Part shown: piece by piece, positions 37,705 through 46,191 of the stretch
Numbering within the stretch: position 1 is the first letter of the stretch
Layout: the number at the start of each line of letters is the position of its first letter
Origin: UBA11740 sp035635855
GTDB lineage: Bacteria; Acidobacteriota; Blastocatellia; Pyrinomonadales; Pyrinomonadaceae
Length of the DNA: 64,000 bases
Assembly (NCBI GenBank): GCA_035635855.1
Contig: DASQAF010000009.1
Coordinates: 186,001-250,000 of the forward strand
Direction: 5' to 3'
Notes under the pieces: generated by a model
What the model was told of the DNA's origin: nothing
The model's input: only the letters and a program-made list of their open reading frames with translations
Database searches by the model: none
Program-made: the position numbers and the translations under genes

Positions 37705-38727
37705 TTACTCGTTCCCTTTGCGGGGCCAAATCAGCGAGGCGGCTACCGAAGCCAGCAACACCAGCGCGACCAGGCCCAGCGCCAGGCCTATCGGAATGTC
37801 GTCCACGCCCCGGATGTGCGCTGCCAGCGTCTCATATCCCAGCGCTTGAAATCCGGCGGCCAGAATCTTTGCCAGCAAAGGCAGAAGCATCTTGATCCCG
37901 ATGAAGCCCAGTACCAGGCCGAGGCCAATCTTAAGATAGTGAAACTTCTCGACTACGCCAGCCAGCAGAAAATAGAAAGTGCGCAAACCGAGGATGGCAA
38001 AAACGTTTGACGTGTAAACGATAAAGCGATCAGTCGTAACACCAAAGATGGCCGGAATAGAATCTACGGCGAAAACCAGATCGGTGACCTCAACTACGAT
38101 TAGCACCAGCAGCAACAAAGTGCCCACGCGTTTACCGTCCACCACGGTGAAGAATTTTCTGCGCTCATAGTGCCGGGTAATGGGAACGTATCGCGTGACG
38201 AAGCGAACCACGGGATTGTGCTCGGGCTCAATCTCTACGTCACCGCCACGCAGCATCTGTACTCCCGTATAAACCAGGAACGCGCCAAAGATGTAAATGA
38301 TCCAATGGAAACGGTCGATTAGCTCGGTGCCAACAAAAATCATCGTCACGCGCATGATCAAGGCGCCCAACACGCCCCAATAGAGGACGCGATGCTGATA
38401 CTTTGGTGGGACCTTAAAGTAAGAAAAGATCAGTAGGAAAACGAAAAGATTGTCGACCGACAGCGAGAGCTCGATCAGATACCCGGTCAGAAACTCGAGC
38501 GCCTTCTGGTGTCGGACGGCGCCAAACAGTTCCCAGCCCAGGGGACCGAACAGCAGTGCGGCAAAGACCAGCGCCAGGGCCACCCAGACACCGCTCCAAA
38601 TCGCAGCATTCTTGTAAGAGATTTCATGTGGCTTGCGATTGAAAACGCCGAGGTCAATCGCCAGCATCGCCAGGATAAAAACGCAGAAACCCACCCATGC
38701 GAGCGTCGAAGTAGCAATCGAATGCAT
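37705..38727 (-). CDS. TerC family integral membrane protein (Alx-like)
   Basis: A 340-residue inner-membrane protein with nine or so helices, of the TerC/Alx family linked to manganese export or metal homeostasis. Diagnostic segments are LTGYLIELSLSVDNLFVFLL (first acidic metal site, about 83-102) and LIVVEVTDLVFAVDSIPAIF (second site, about 207-226), then SNVFAILGLRTFYFLL. In other bacteria such genes are often under a yybP-ykoY riboswitch; I looked in the 250 bases upstream and saw no convincing one. The start ATG at 38727 is followed by the first helix. Confidence 0.93.
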   Translation of the reverse strand: MHSIATSTLAWVGFCVFILAMLAIDLGVFNRKPHEISYKNAAIWSGVWVALALVFAALLFGPLGWELFGAVRHQKALEFLTGYLIELSLSVDNLFVFLLIFSYFKVPPKYQHRVLYWGVLGALIMRVTMIFVGTELIDRFHWIIYIFGAFLVYTGVQMLRGGDVEIEPEHNPVVRFVTRYVPITRHYERRKFFTVVDGKRVGTLLLLVLIVVEVTDLVFAVDSIPAIFGVTTDRFIVYTSNVFAILGLRTFYFLLAGVVEKFHYLKIGLGLVLGFIGIKMLLPLLAKILAAGFQALGYETLAAHIRGVDDIPIGLALGLVALVLLASVAASLIWPRKGNE

Positions 38728-38978
38728 CTGGTCATTAAAATATCATTCGACCTACGAGCGGCGCAAAATCGAAACTGAAAAGGCTAACTCTGCTACCCAA
38801 CCAATGTGTGGGCAAATAGATCAAACTAATTCTGGCGCGCGCATCTTGAACGTGATGCCCGGGTGGGAGCACCGGGCCGCTCTTTCAAACCGATCCAGCA
38901 CCTGTGGCAAGTTGCAGCCTGGCCGTGGCGTAAATTAGAATTCGAAGTTTCAAACTAGCGAGAAAAGGTTTTCCATAG

Positions 38979-41012
38979 ATGCTCAAACAACTAAGTCGGT
39001 TCAAAGGCACAAGCAAAGTCCTGATTTGGGGGTTCATCGCGGTGTTGGCCGCGGGCCTGGTGCTGTTTTTCAAGCCTGCCGGCAGCGGATCCGGCACGGT
39101 TGATCCCACTAAAAGCACGGAAGTGCTGGCCTCTGTGGACGGCGATGACATTACCGTGGGCGACTTTGTCACGCAAAAACAGAATATTCAGCAGCAGTTC
39201 AGCCGCTTCGGCGGTCAAATCAGCCTGCTCCAAATGGGCTATACCGATGAACGGATTCTGACCGGGCTAATCCTGAAAAAGCTCACCGTTCAGGAAGCTG
39301 AGCGTTTGGGTTTAGGCGCCTCTGAAGCTGAAGTCATTCAGCGAATCCACAAAACTTTCAGCGACGCTTCAGGCAAATCGACTCTACTGGATGCTTCGGG
39401 CAAATTGGATATGAGCAAGTATCAGGAGCGCGTGGGCGACGTGCCGGCTTTTGAGCGCGGCGTGGCTGAAGACATCGCGCGCGAAAAGCTCGAGGCGTTT
39501 GTCGCGGCCAGCGTGCGCATCTCAGAAGACGAAGTGCGCGAGGATTACAAGCGCAAGAACACTACCTTTGATCTGACTTACGTAACAGTCTCAGCCGGCA
39601 AACTGGCAGAGAAGATCCAACCCACCGATGCGGAGTTGAAAGACTATTACGAAAAGCACAAAACCGATTACAACATCCTCGTGCCGCAGAAAAAGATTCG
39701 CTACGTTTTCATCGATCAAGACAAGTCCGGACAGAAAGTGCAGATATCAGACAAAGAGCTGCACGACGAGTTCGACAATCTTAAGCCTGAGTACAAGCAA
39801 GCCGGCGTCAAAGTCCAGCAAATCGTCTTGCGCGTGGCGCGCCCGGATCTCGACGCGTCGGTAAAAGCCAAGGCCGACGAGTTGGTCGCCAAAGCCCGCG
39901 GCACTTCAGGCAACACCACCGAAGAAGCGTTTGCTGATTTAGCCAAGGGAAATTCCGAAGACCCGGGCACGGCCAAGAATGGCGGCCGCGTCAATGGGGT
40001 GGTGAAGAAAGATCCCAACAAGACTACCGATCCGTATCAGAAAGTCCTCGATCTGCAGCCGGGCGACATCACCGATCCGATCAAATACAAGAATGCTTAT
40101 TACATCCTGCGACGCGGTGATCGGGTGCCCAAAACTTTTGAGGACGCCAAGACGGAGTTGCTGGTCTCTCTTCGCAATCGCCGGGGCTACACTATCGCCC
40201 AGAAGATTGCCCAGAAGGCACAGGACCGTCTGAAGGAAACCAAGGACCCGCAGAAGGTTGCACAGGAGCTGGCCGCCGAAGCGAACATGAGTGCCGCCGA
40301 GATGGTGCGCGAAACGCCTTTCGTAAAACCGGGCGACGATGTGCCGAATATCGGCAGCTCGCAGCAGTTTGAAGAAGCCATCGCTCCACTCAACAAACCG
40401 AACGATGTCGGCGATCGTACTCAGATCAAAAACGGCTTCGCTGTTCCGATGCTGGTGGATAAGCGGGACCCGCGCATTCCCGACTTTGAAGAAGTTAAAG
40501 ACAAAGTCACCAAGGCGGTAAAGGAAGAAAAGGCGAAGGCGCAGTTGGAAGAAAAAGCCAAAGAGCTAATCGCAACAGCGAAGTCGCCCGGCGATTTGAA
40601 GGCTGCCGCCGAAAAGCTCGGCCTCGAAGCCAAGGCCCAAGCTGACTATAAACTTGCGACGCCGCTTGGCGAGGCCGGCTCCAGTGTGCTGATTGACGAT
40701 CCTCTATATGCCTCGAAGGCCGGGGAGGTCATCAAGACGCCGATCCTTCTGAACCAGAACTATCTGGTCATCGGCGTGACCAAGCGGACTGAGGCCGACC
40801 TGACGGAATACGCCAAGCAACGCGACTCTCTAATGCAGGCCGCGCTCACCGAACGTAAGAACCAGGTCTTTGACGATTACCTGGCCGCCGTGCAGAAACG
40901 CATGGAGAATAGTGGCAAGATCAAGATCAACAAGGACGTGCTCATAGCGCTGCAGGACGAAGAGCCAGAGGCCGCGCCGCGCCAGCGGCCGAGGTTGCCG
41001 ATTACGAAGTGA
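38979..41012 (+). CDS. PpiD/SurA-like peptidyl-prolyl isomerase, membrane-anchored
   Basis: A 677-residue periplasmic foldase anchored by one N-terminal helix (about 13-32, LIWGFIAVLAAGLVLFF). A SurA-N-like domain (about 45-200, with VDGDDITVGDFVTQK) precedes a parvulin-like PPIC domain (about 265-385: KVQQIVLRVA, AFADLAKGNSEDPGTAKNGG, VLDLQPGDITDPI, YYILRR). C-terminal helical regions rich in Lys, Glu and Ala (about 495-560) complete a PpiD-type layout. It would assist folding of secreted or outer-membrane proteins. It is transcribed divergently from terC and is a single gene. Confidence 0.9.
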   Translation: MLKQLSRFKGTSKVLIWGFIAVLAAGLVLFFKPAGSGSGTVDPTKSTEVLASVDGDDITVGDFVTQKQNIQQQFSRFGGQISLLQMGYTDERILTGLILKKLTVQEAERLGLGASEAEVIQRIHKTFSDASGKSTLLDASGKLDMSKYQERVGDVPAFERGVAEDIAREKLEAFVAASVRISEDEVREDYKRKNTTFDLTYVTVSAGKLAEKIQPTDAELKDYYEKHKTDYNILVPQKKIRYVFIDQDKSGQKVQISDKELHDEFDNLKPEYKQAGVKVQQIVLRVARPDLDASVKAKADELVAKARGTSGNTTEEAFADLAKGNSEDPGTAKNGGRVNGVVKKDPNKTTDPYQKVLDLQPGDITDPIKYKNAYYILRRGDRVPKTFEDAKTELLVSLRNRRGYTIAQKIAQKAQDRLKETKDPQKVAQELAAEANMSAAEMVRETPFVKPGDDVPNIGSSQQFEEAIAPLNKPNDVGDRTQIKNGFAVPMLVDKRDPRIPDFEEVKDKVTKAVKEEKAKAQLEEKAKELIATAKSPGDLKAAAEKLGLEAKAQADYKLATPLGEAGSSVLIDDPLYASKAGEVIKTPILLNQNYLVIGVTKRTEADLTEYAKQRDSLMQAALTERKNQVFDDYLAAVQKRMENSGKIKINKDVLIALQDEEPEAAPRQRPRLPITK

Positions 41013-41054
41013 TGAGGGACTGCTCCCTCTCTCAAAAGGGGGAGGGATTCACGA

Positions 41055-42083
41055 TCATTGAAAATCTCTCACGTCACGAAACGGCGTCTCACGATCATCG
41101 AAATCAGGACGATAGTAAAAAGCCGAGCCGTCGTATTCCTGCATCCAGCCTTCCTGCATTCCTAATTCGTCCAATGCAGACACCGCCTGCATCCATTCTG
41201 TTTCTCTAATCCGCCGCGACAGCAGGACGTAACGTTGATTTGTTCCGGCGACATTGGTCGGATAGTACTGGGCCATCAGCGAAACAGCCACGCGCGGACT
41301 GAGCTCGCCGTGAATCCACCTTAGCGATTCACGCACGCCGCCGATATCATTCGGCAAAACCAGCAGGCGAATCACCAGGCCACGTTTCAGCAAACCGTCC
41401 TTGTCATAGACAAGCTTATCGCCCATCTGCCGATACATCTCGGCAATCGCGGCGCGCGAAACCGACGCGTAACTTCGGACTTTTGAATACAAGAACCCGT
41501 TCTCGTTCCCAGCGTATTTCAAGTCAGGCAGGTAAACATCGACAATGCCGTCAAGCAGTTTCAGCACTTCCAACGAATCGTAGGCGTTGGTGTTATAGAC
41601 AATCGGCAGGCGCAAACCATTCTCGGCGGCAATCAGAATCGCGCGCGCCATCTGTGGCGCGAAGTGTGTGGGCGAAACAAAGTTGATGTTGTGACAGCCG
41701 TGCGCCTGTAGCTCGAGCATCATCTCCGCGAGCCGCTCGTGCGTCACTTCATTTTTGATTTGCTGCTTGTGGGTCTGCGAGATCTGATAGTTCTGGCAAT
41801 AGACACAACGAAGGTTGCAGTTGCCGAAGAAGATATTGCCGGCTCCGCGCGTGCCGACCAGGGGCGGCTCTTCGCCGAAGTGCGCGGTGTAAGAAGACAC
41901 AATCGGCAGACGCCCGGAATAGCAGGCCGCAATTTCGTCGCGCAGACGATTGTTCAGGCAATCGCGCGGGCAGACCGTGCAGCGTTCCAGCAAAGCTTCC
42001 AGTGCCTCGACACGACGTTGCATCTCGCCGGTGCGCAGCAGACTGAGATACGAAGGTTCGCGCTGTTTCAACTCCTTGGCCAT
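41055..42083 (-). CDS. Radical SAM protein, COG1313 (PflA/PflX-like)
   Basis: A 342-residue radical SAM protein of the uncharacterised PflX group. An N-terminal cysteine pair, CTVCPRDCLNN (about 38-48), precedes the radical SAM cluster motif CNLRCVYCQNY (about 90-100; CX3CX2C). The family is usually predicted as an activase for a glycyl-radical or related protein, without proof. The C-terminal part has DIPxxG-like SAM contacts (VLPNDIGGVRES). The gene ends near 41055 and starts three bases after the stop of the DUF2721 gene on the same strand, so they are probably co-transcribed. Confidence 0.9.
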   Translation of the reverse strand: MAKELKQREPSYLSLLRTGEMQRRVEALEALLERCTVCPRDCLNNRLRDEIAACYSGRLPIVSSYTAHFGEEPPLVGTRGAGNIFFGNCNLRCVYCQNYQISQTHKQQIKNEVTHERLAEMMLELQAHGCHNINFVSPTHFAPQMARAILIAAENGLRLPIVYNTNAYDSLEVLKLLDGIVDVYLPDLKYAGNENGFLYSKVRSYASVSRAAIAEMYRQMGDKLVYDKDGLLKRGLVIRLLVLPNDIGGVRESLRWIHGELSPRVAVSLMAQYYPTNVAGTNQRYVLLSRRIRETEWMQAVSALDELGMQEGWMQEYDGSAFYYRPDFDDRETPFRDVRDFQ

Positions 42084-42086
42084 TTG

Positions 42087-42635
42087 CTATTCGTGCTTCT
42101 TCCTGAAGTGAACGTAATGTGTCTTGTGTTGCTCGACCAGTTCCGGCGGCACCGCGCGCTTAGTGGTGCGCCAGATGAAATCCATTTCGGCGTGGGTGGT
42201 GCTCAGCGCCAGCCGCGCTTCGAACACCAAAAGCATGCTGCCATAGAAGAGAAAACACGCGCCGATAAGTCCCATCACCACCGGGACCCAACCAAAACGC
42301 GCGCCTGAGAAAGCCACCACACCGATCGCCACGCTGGTGGCTACAAACACGCCGACGGCCAGATAGAAGCTGGTCAGCGCGCGCTGCAAAAGACGTGAAC
42401 GGCTGGTCAGCTTGTCGAGTTGATCGTAAAGCATCGCCCGCCGCTCTTCAAAAAACTCAGTGCCCGCATCACCGCTGGAAACTTCCTGCAAACGATCTGA
42501 AAGCGAGCGCGTCCGGTCGACGACGCGTCCCAGCCGCGTCGAAGACGATAAAATCATCGTGCCGCTGGCTGAGATCAAGACCGCAGGCGTAATCATGGCG
42601 GTCAGAACCGCCAGCGATGATGAAAGGCCATCCAT
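42087..42635 (-). CDS. DUF2721 family membrane protein
   Basis: A 182-residue inner-membrane protein of unknown function from the ATG at 42635 (MDGLSSSLAVLTAM). The first helix carries the DUF2721 pattern ITPAVLISASGTMIL followed by SSTRLGRVVDRTRSLSDRL. A charged helix with coiled-coil character (about 45-80) is followed by two more helices (about 85-140). A longer frame opens at 42728 but adds only unconserved residues. Three bases separate its stop from the radical SAM start. Confidence 0.85.
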   Translation of the reverse strand: MDGLSSSLAVLTAMITPAVLISASGTMILSSSTRLGRVVDRTRSLSDRLQEVSSGDAGTEFFEERRAMLYDQLDKLTSRSRLLQRALTSFYLAVGVFVATSVAIGVVAFSGARFGWVPVVMGLIGACFLFYGSMLLVFEARLALSTTHAEMDFIWRTTKRAVPPELVEQHKTHYVHFRKKHE

Positions 42636-42801
42636 TTCTAGATGAATTATAACCACTGAGGGAGCAACATGCTCGCCGGCAGTGGTCCGTTTCGTTTCGG
42701 ACTTGCGATATTTGTCTATATGCGACAACTTTGCTCGTGAATCAGCCCCAGCTTTTCAGAGGTCTATCGCTCGCGACGTGCTGTGATATTCTCCGCCAAC
42801 G

Positions 42802-43710
42802 ATGCGTTTGTGGCTTTCAAAAAGCAGCGAAGTGCCGCTGCGTGATCAACTGGCAGCGCAGGTCATCCTCGGGATTGTCAGTGATGATCTGAAAGCAGGG
42901 CAGAAGCTGCCGAGCACACGCGAGCTGGCGCGGCGCTATAAGGTTCATGCAAACACTGTCAGCGCCGCTTATCGCCGGTTGGCCCTGCAAGGTTGGGTTG
43001 AGTTTCGCAAGGGCAGCGGAGTTTACGTGCTAGCGCAAACCGGCCAGCAAGAGATCGCGGGTCATAATCCCTTAGATCAGTTGATCAACGTCTTTCTCAG
43101 GACGGCCCGTGACCATGGTCACTCGTTACCCGAGATCCAGTCGCGCCTGCGACACTGGCTGGCGATCCAGCCTCCCGATCATTTCCTGTTTATCGAACCG
43201 GACGAAGAGCTGCGGCGGATAGTCGTGGCAGAGATCGAGGAAGCCACCGGTGTGCGGGTAATCGGCGTTGCCCCGAACGAATGCGCGAATGCGGATCTGC
43301 TCACCGGCGCGGCCCCCGTCTCGCTCTACGGCCAGGCAGAAGCCGCGCGCACCGCGTTGCGATCCGATGCGGATTTGATCACGATTCGCGCTCGCTCAGT
43401 GCCGGAATCGCTGAAAGGAGAAAAGCATCCAGCGCCCGACGCGCTGATCGCAATCGTTTCGCGGTGGCCTGAGTTTTTGCGTTGGTCATACATGATTCTG
43501 GTGGCCGCAGGTCTGGATCCCGACGCGCTTAGCTTTCGCGATGCGCGTGAAAAAGGCTGGCAGAAGGGCTTGCGTTCGACTGCGCTGGTAATCGCCGACT
43601 CGCTCGTAGCTCGCCAACTTCCCAGCGGGCTTAGGACGCGAGTGTTCCGCATAGTTTCTGATTCCTCACTTGATAACTTGCGCGCATTCGTTCAGCAATT
43701 CTTTAGCTGA
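42802..43710 (+). CDS. GntR family transcriptional regulator
   Basis: A 302-residue regulator. The N-terminal winged helix (about 9-75) is typical: VPLRDQLAAQVILGIVSDDL, GQKLPSTRELARRYKVHANT, VSAAYRRLALQGWVEFRKGSGVYV. The C-terminal domain is not an aminotransferase or FCD fold and has no conserved metal site; it resembles periplasmic-binding-like or YtrA-type extensions only loosely. It probably senses a small ligand. It sits beside, not obviously with, a truncated GH3 gene. Confidence 0.9.
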   Translation: MRLWLSKSSEVPLRDQLAAQVILGIVSDDLKAGQKLPSTRELARRYKVHANTVSAAYRRLALQGWVEFRKGSGVYVLAQTGQQEIAGHNPLDQLINVFLRTARDHGHSLPEIQSRLRHWLAIQPPDHFLFIEPDEELRRIVVAEIEEATGVRVIGVAPNECANADLLTGAAPVSLYGQAEAARTALRSDADLITIRARSVPESLKGEKHPAPDALIAIVSRWPEFLRWSYMILVAAGLDPDALSFRDAREKGWQKGLRSTALVIADSLVARQLPSGLRTRVFRIVSDSSLDNLRAFVQQFFS

Positions 43711-43789
43711 GCTCAGCCGCAGGCTTGTGACAATTCTCTAACTATCACATCCGCTCACCCTCCACGTCTGGTCAGATAGTAGTTTCTCT

Positions 43790-45043
43790 TTGCACGCAGG
43801 ATTCACGGCCTCAGGCATTCCCTATGGCAGCGCGTCGGGCATGACCTACAAAAACATTCCCTGGCTGATTCGCCGAGTGCAGGCGGTTCCTTACGAGGCC
43901 TGCGAGATTCTCGATTACGATCAGCGCTATTTCGTAATAGCTCGTTTTGCCCTGGACGCGAATGTCTCGTTTATCGCGACGGCGAATCCAGGAACTCTGA
44001 TACGCCTGGCCCGGATGATCGCCGAGCATTCATCGGAACTCGTGCGGGCCATTCACGATGGAGATCTCGGAGTGACTTCGTCAAGGCAAAGAAAACTGTT
44101 TGCCCGGTTACACGTCCAACTAAAACCTAATCCCGCACGGGCTCGGCTTCTTGGCGCAATCCTGCATCGACGTGGCTCGCTTCGCCCACGCGACTTCTGG
44201 CCGATGCTCAGGCTGATCGGCTGTTGGGTCGGCGGAAGTGTGGGAATGCAGACGTCGAGGCTCGCTGAATATTACGGCGAGGCGGCGATCCGCGATCTCG
44301 GCTACATGGCGAGCGAAGGACACTTCACTGTACCGTGCGAAGATCAAACCGCGCGCGGCACTCTGGCGCTCAACAGCAACTATTATGAGTTCATTCCGAT
44401 ACTGCAGACCGAATGCTCCGAACCCGATGTGCTTTCGAGTCATGAGCTGGAGGACGGAAAGCGTTACAGCATCTTACTTACGACCGCAAGTGGCCTCTAC
44501 CGGTATCGAATTAACGACATCGTCGAAGTGGCCGGACACTACAAACGGGCGCCATTGTTGGCTTTTGTCCGCAAGGAAGGCGAGATGGCGAACATTAGTG
44601 GTGAAAAACTCCACGCCAACCAACTGCTGCTCGCCCTTGAGCAGACAAGTCGTAAGTTTGATCTTTCGGTAGAACAATTCCGGGTCGTGCCGGATTATCG
44701 TAAGGCCCGGTACGAAATCTTTCTGGAGTTAAGCGACGAAGTCTCGCGTTCCGAACTACGGGGATTTCTAATGGAAGTAGATGGCGCGTTGTCGCGGTTT
44801 AATATCGAATACGCCCAGAAGCGAGCGTCCAGGCGACTAAGCGCGCCTTGTCTACACATCATGTCGCGAGGCTGGGCCGAACGTGCCCACAGGCAAATGA
44901 TTGTTGCCGGCAAGCGAGACACTCAATACAAATGGCAGATACTTCTTTCGAAACGTAACCCAGCAGACGAGAATTCGATTATCTGTTCGATCGAAACTCA
45001 AAACAGGAATTTCACGATCCGCGAACTCGGAGCCGCTGCTTGA
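43790..45043 (+). pseudogene. GH3-type acyl-adenylating protein, N-terminally truncated
   Basis: A 417-codon frame matching GH3 family amido synthetases from about their residue 130 onward: GFTASGIPYGSASGMTYKN, VPYEACEILDYDQRYFVIA, FALDANVSFIATANPGTL, NSNYYEFIP, and the end region GLYRYRINDIVEV, EKLHANQLLLALEQT. GH3 proteins adenylate a carboxylic acid and couple it to an amine. The usual N-terminal part with the SGTTG-type ATP-binding loop is absent, and only 79 bases separate the frame from the GntR stop. The only in-frame starts are a TTG at 43790 and an ATG at 43841. A deletion seems likely, so the enzyme is probably inactive. Confidence 0.7.
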
Positions 45044-45097
45044 ACTTATGCGACCTTGATTTGCATGATTTGGATCGCAAACGAAACTTATTTTGCC

Positions 45098-45607
45098 ATG
45101 TCGCGTGACGAGCGGAACAATCGGCCGGTTTTCCAGTTGTGGGTCCTGCTGCTCCTCTTCATTCTCAGGGTCGCAGGCCAGCTTCTCGTAGCAACCGGCC
45201 GAGGTTCGTTTCTGCCGCCAATGTCTCAGTGGTACTCCGGGCTGCTTCCCTATCGCTATCTTCTGCCGGCGCAGCTGCTCATCGTCGTTCTCTATGGCAA
45301 AGTCTGCCTGAGCTTTACGCGCGGCCAGGGTTTTCTGGTTACTCCACGGAGCAGGATTGGTCGTGTGCTGCTCTTGTTCGGCACGGTCTACTTCACCAGC
45401 ATGGTGATCAGATATCCGGTCACGATGGCCCTCTATCCCGAAAGGCGCTGGACCGGAGGGCTAATTCCCATCTTCTTCCATCTTGTACTGTCTGCGTTTA
45501 TTCTCTTACTGGGCCGATATCACTACGTCAACAGTCGCGCAGCAGATTTGCCGCAAAAGTGGGCGGCCGCCGAACGAGCATGGCCACCAACGACTATAAC
45601 TTCATAG
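45098..45607 (+). CDS. Integral membrane protein of unknown function
   Basis: A 169-residue inner-membrane protein with about four hydrophobic segments, starting with the ATG at 45098 (MSRDERNNRPVFQL); upstream in-frame starts add only a short tail. I do not recognise the family. Its last 28 bases overlap the start of the SRPBCC gene, indicating coupled translation. It follows the GH3 remnant by 54 bases and is probably in the same transcription unit. Confidence 0.65.
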   Translation: MSRDERNNRPVFQLWVLLLLFILRVAGQLLVATGRGSFLPPMSQWYSGLLPYRYLLPAQLLIVVLYGKVCLSFTRGQGFLVTPRSRIGRVLLLFGTVYFTSMVIRYPVTMALYPERRWTGGLIPIFFHLVLSAFILLLGRYHYVNSRAADLPQKWAAAERAWPPTTITS

Positions 45608-46191
45608 ACAAGTGGCGTGTCGAAGGTACCGCGGAAGAGGTTGCCGACATTCTCGAAGATGCGCTGTCGTTGCCGCGCTGGTGGCCGAGTGTATATTTTG
45701 AAGTGCAGGAGTTGGAACCGGGTGGCGAGCACGGGGTGGGTAAGCTGATAAGTCTGCGAGCCGGAGGTTGGCTACCGTATACGTTGCGGATCAATTTTCG
45801 CACGGTCGAATCGCGCTATCCGTTTGGATTTTCCATGGACGCGACCGGAGATCTGGAAGGCCAGGGCATCTGGACTTTTGAGCAGGACGGGGCTTTCGTA
45901 GACGTCACCTATGACTGGACGATTCGCGCGCACAAGCCGATCGTTGATAAGCTTTCGTTTCTACTGAAACCAGTCTTTCGATCGAATCACAACTGGACAA
46001 TGCGCCGAGGTGAAGAAAGTTTGAAGCAGGAATTATTGCGCCGTCGCGCGCAAAGCGAGGAGGAAGCTGCGGCTGTGTTGACGCCACCAAAGGCCTCGCT
46101 GGTGGTTAGAATTCTTGGCTTGAATCGCAAAAAAATAGCGGGGACCGGCCCCACTTCTTTGCCTCATACAAATGGAGTCCACGGAAAATAA
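45580..46191 (+). CDS. SRPBCC (START-like) family protein
   Basis: A 203-residue cytosolic protein with a START/Bet v1-like fold predicted to bind a hydrophobic ligand; catalytic roles vary. The start at 45580 (MATNDYNFIDKWRVEGTAEE) gives the typical opening strand and helix, followed by LSLPRWWPSVYFEVQELEPG, a GLISL-like strand and YDWTIRAHKPIVDKL. It overlaps the membrane-protein gene by 28 bases and the HutF-like gene by 20 bases, so the three genes are translationally linked. Confidence 0.8.
   Translation: MATNDYNFIDKWRVEGTAEEVADILEDALSLPRWWPSVYFEVQELEPGGEHGVGKLISLRAGGWLPYTLRINFRTVESRYPFGFSMDATGDLEGQGIWTFEQDGAFVDVTYDWTIRAHKPIVDKLSFLLKPVFRSNHNWTMRRGEESLKQELLRRRAQSEEEAAAVLTPPKASLVVRILGLNRKKIAGTGPTSLPHTNGVHGK

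Noticed and set aside
38728..38978. yybP-ykoY manganese riboswitch upstream of terC
   Set aside because: I looked for the conserved loops on the minus strand and found none that were convincing.
45139..45580. N-terminal extension of the SRPBCC frame
   Set aside because: It overlaps the membrane-protein gene in another frame and has shadow-like composition; the ATG at 45580 starts the conserved domain.
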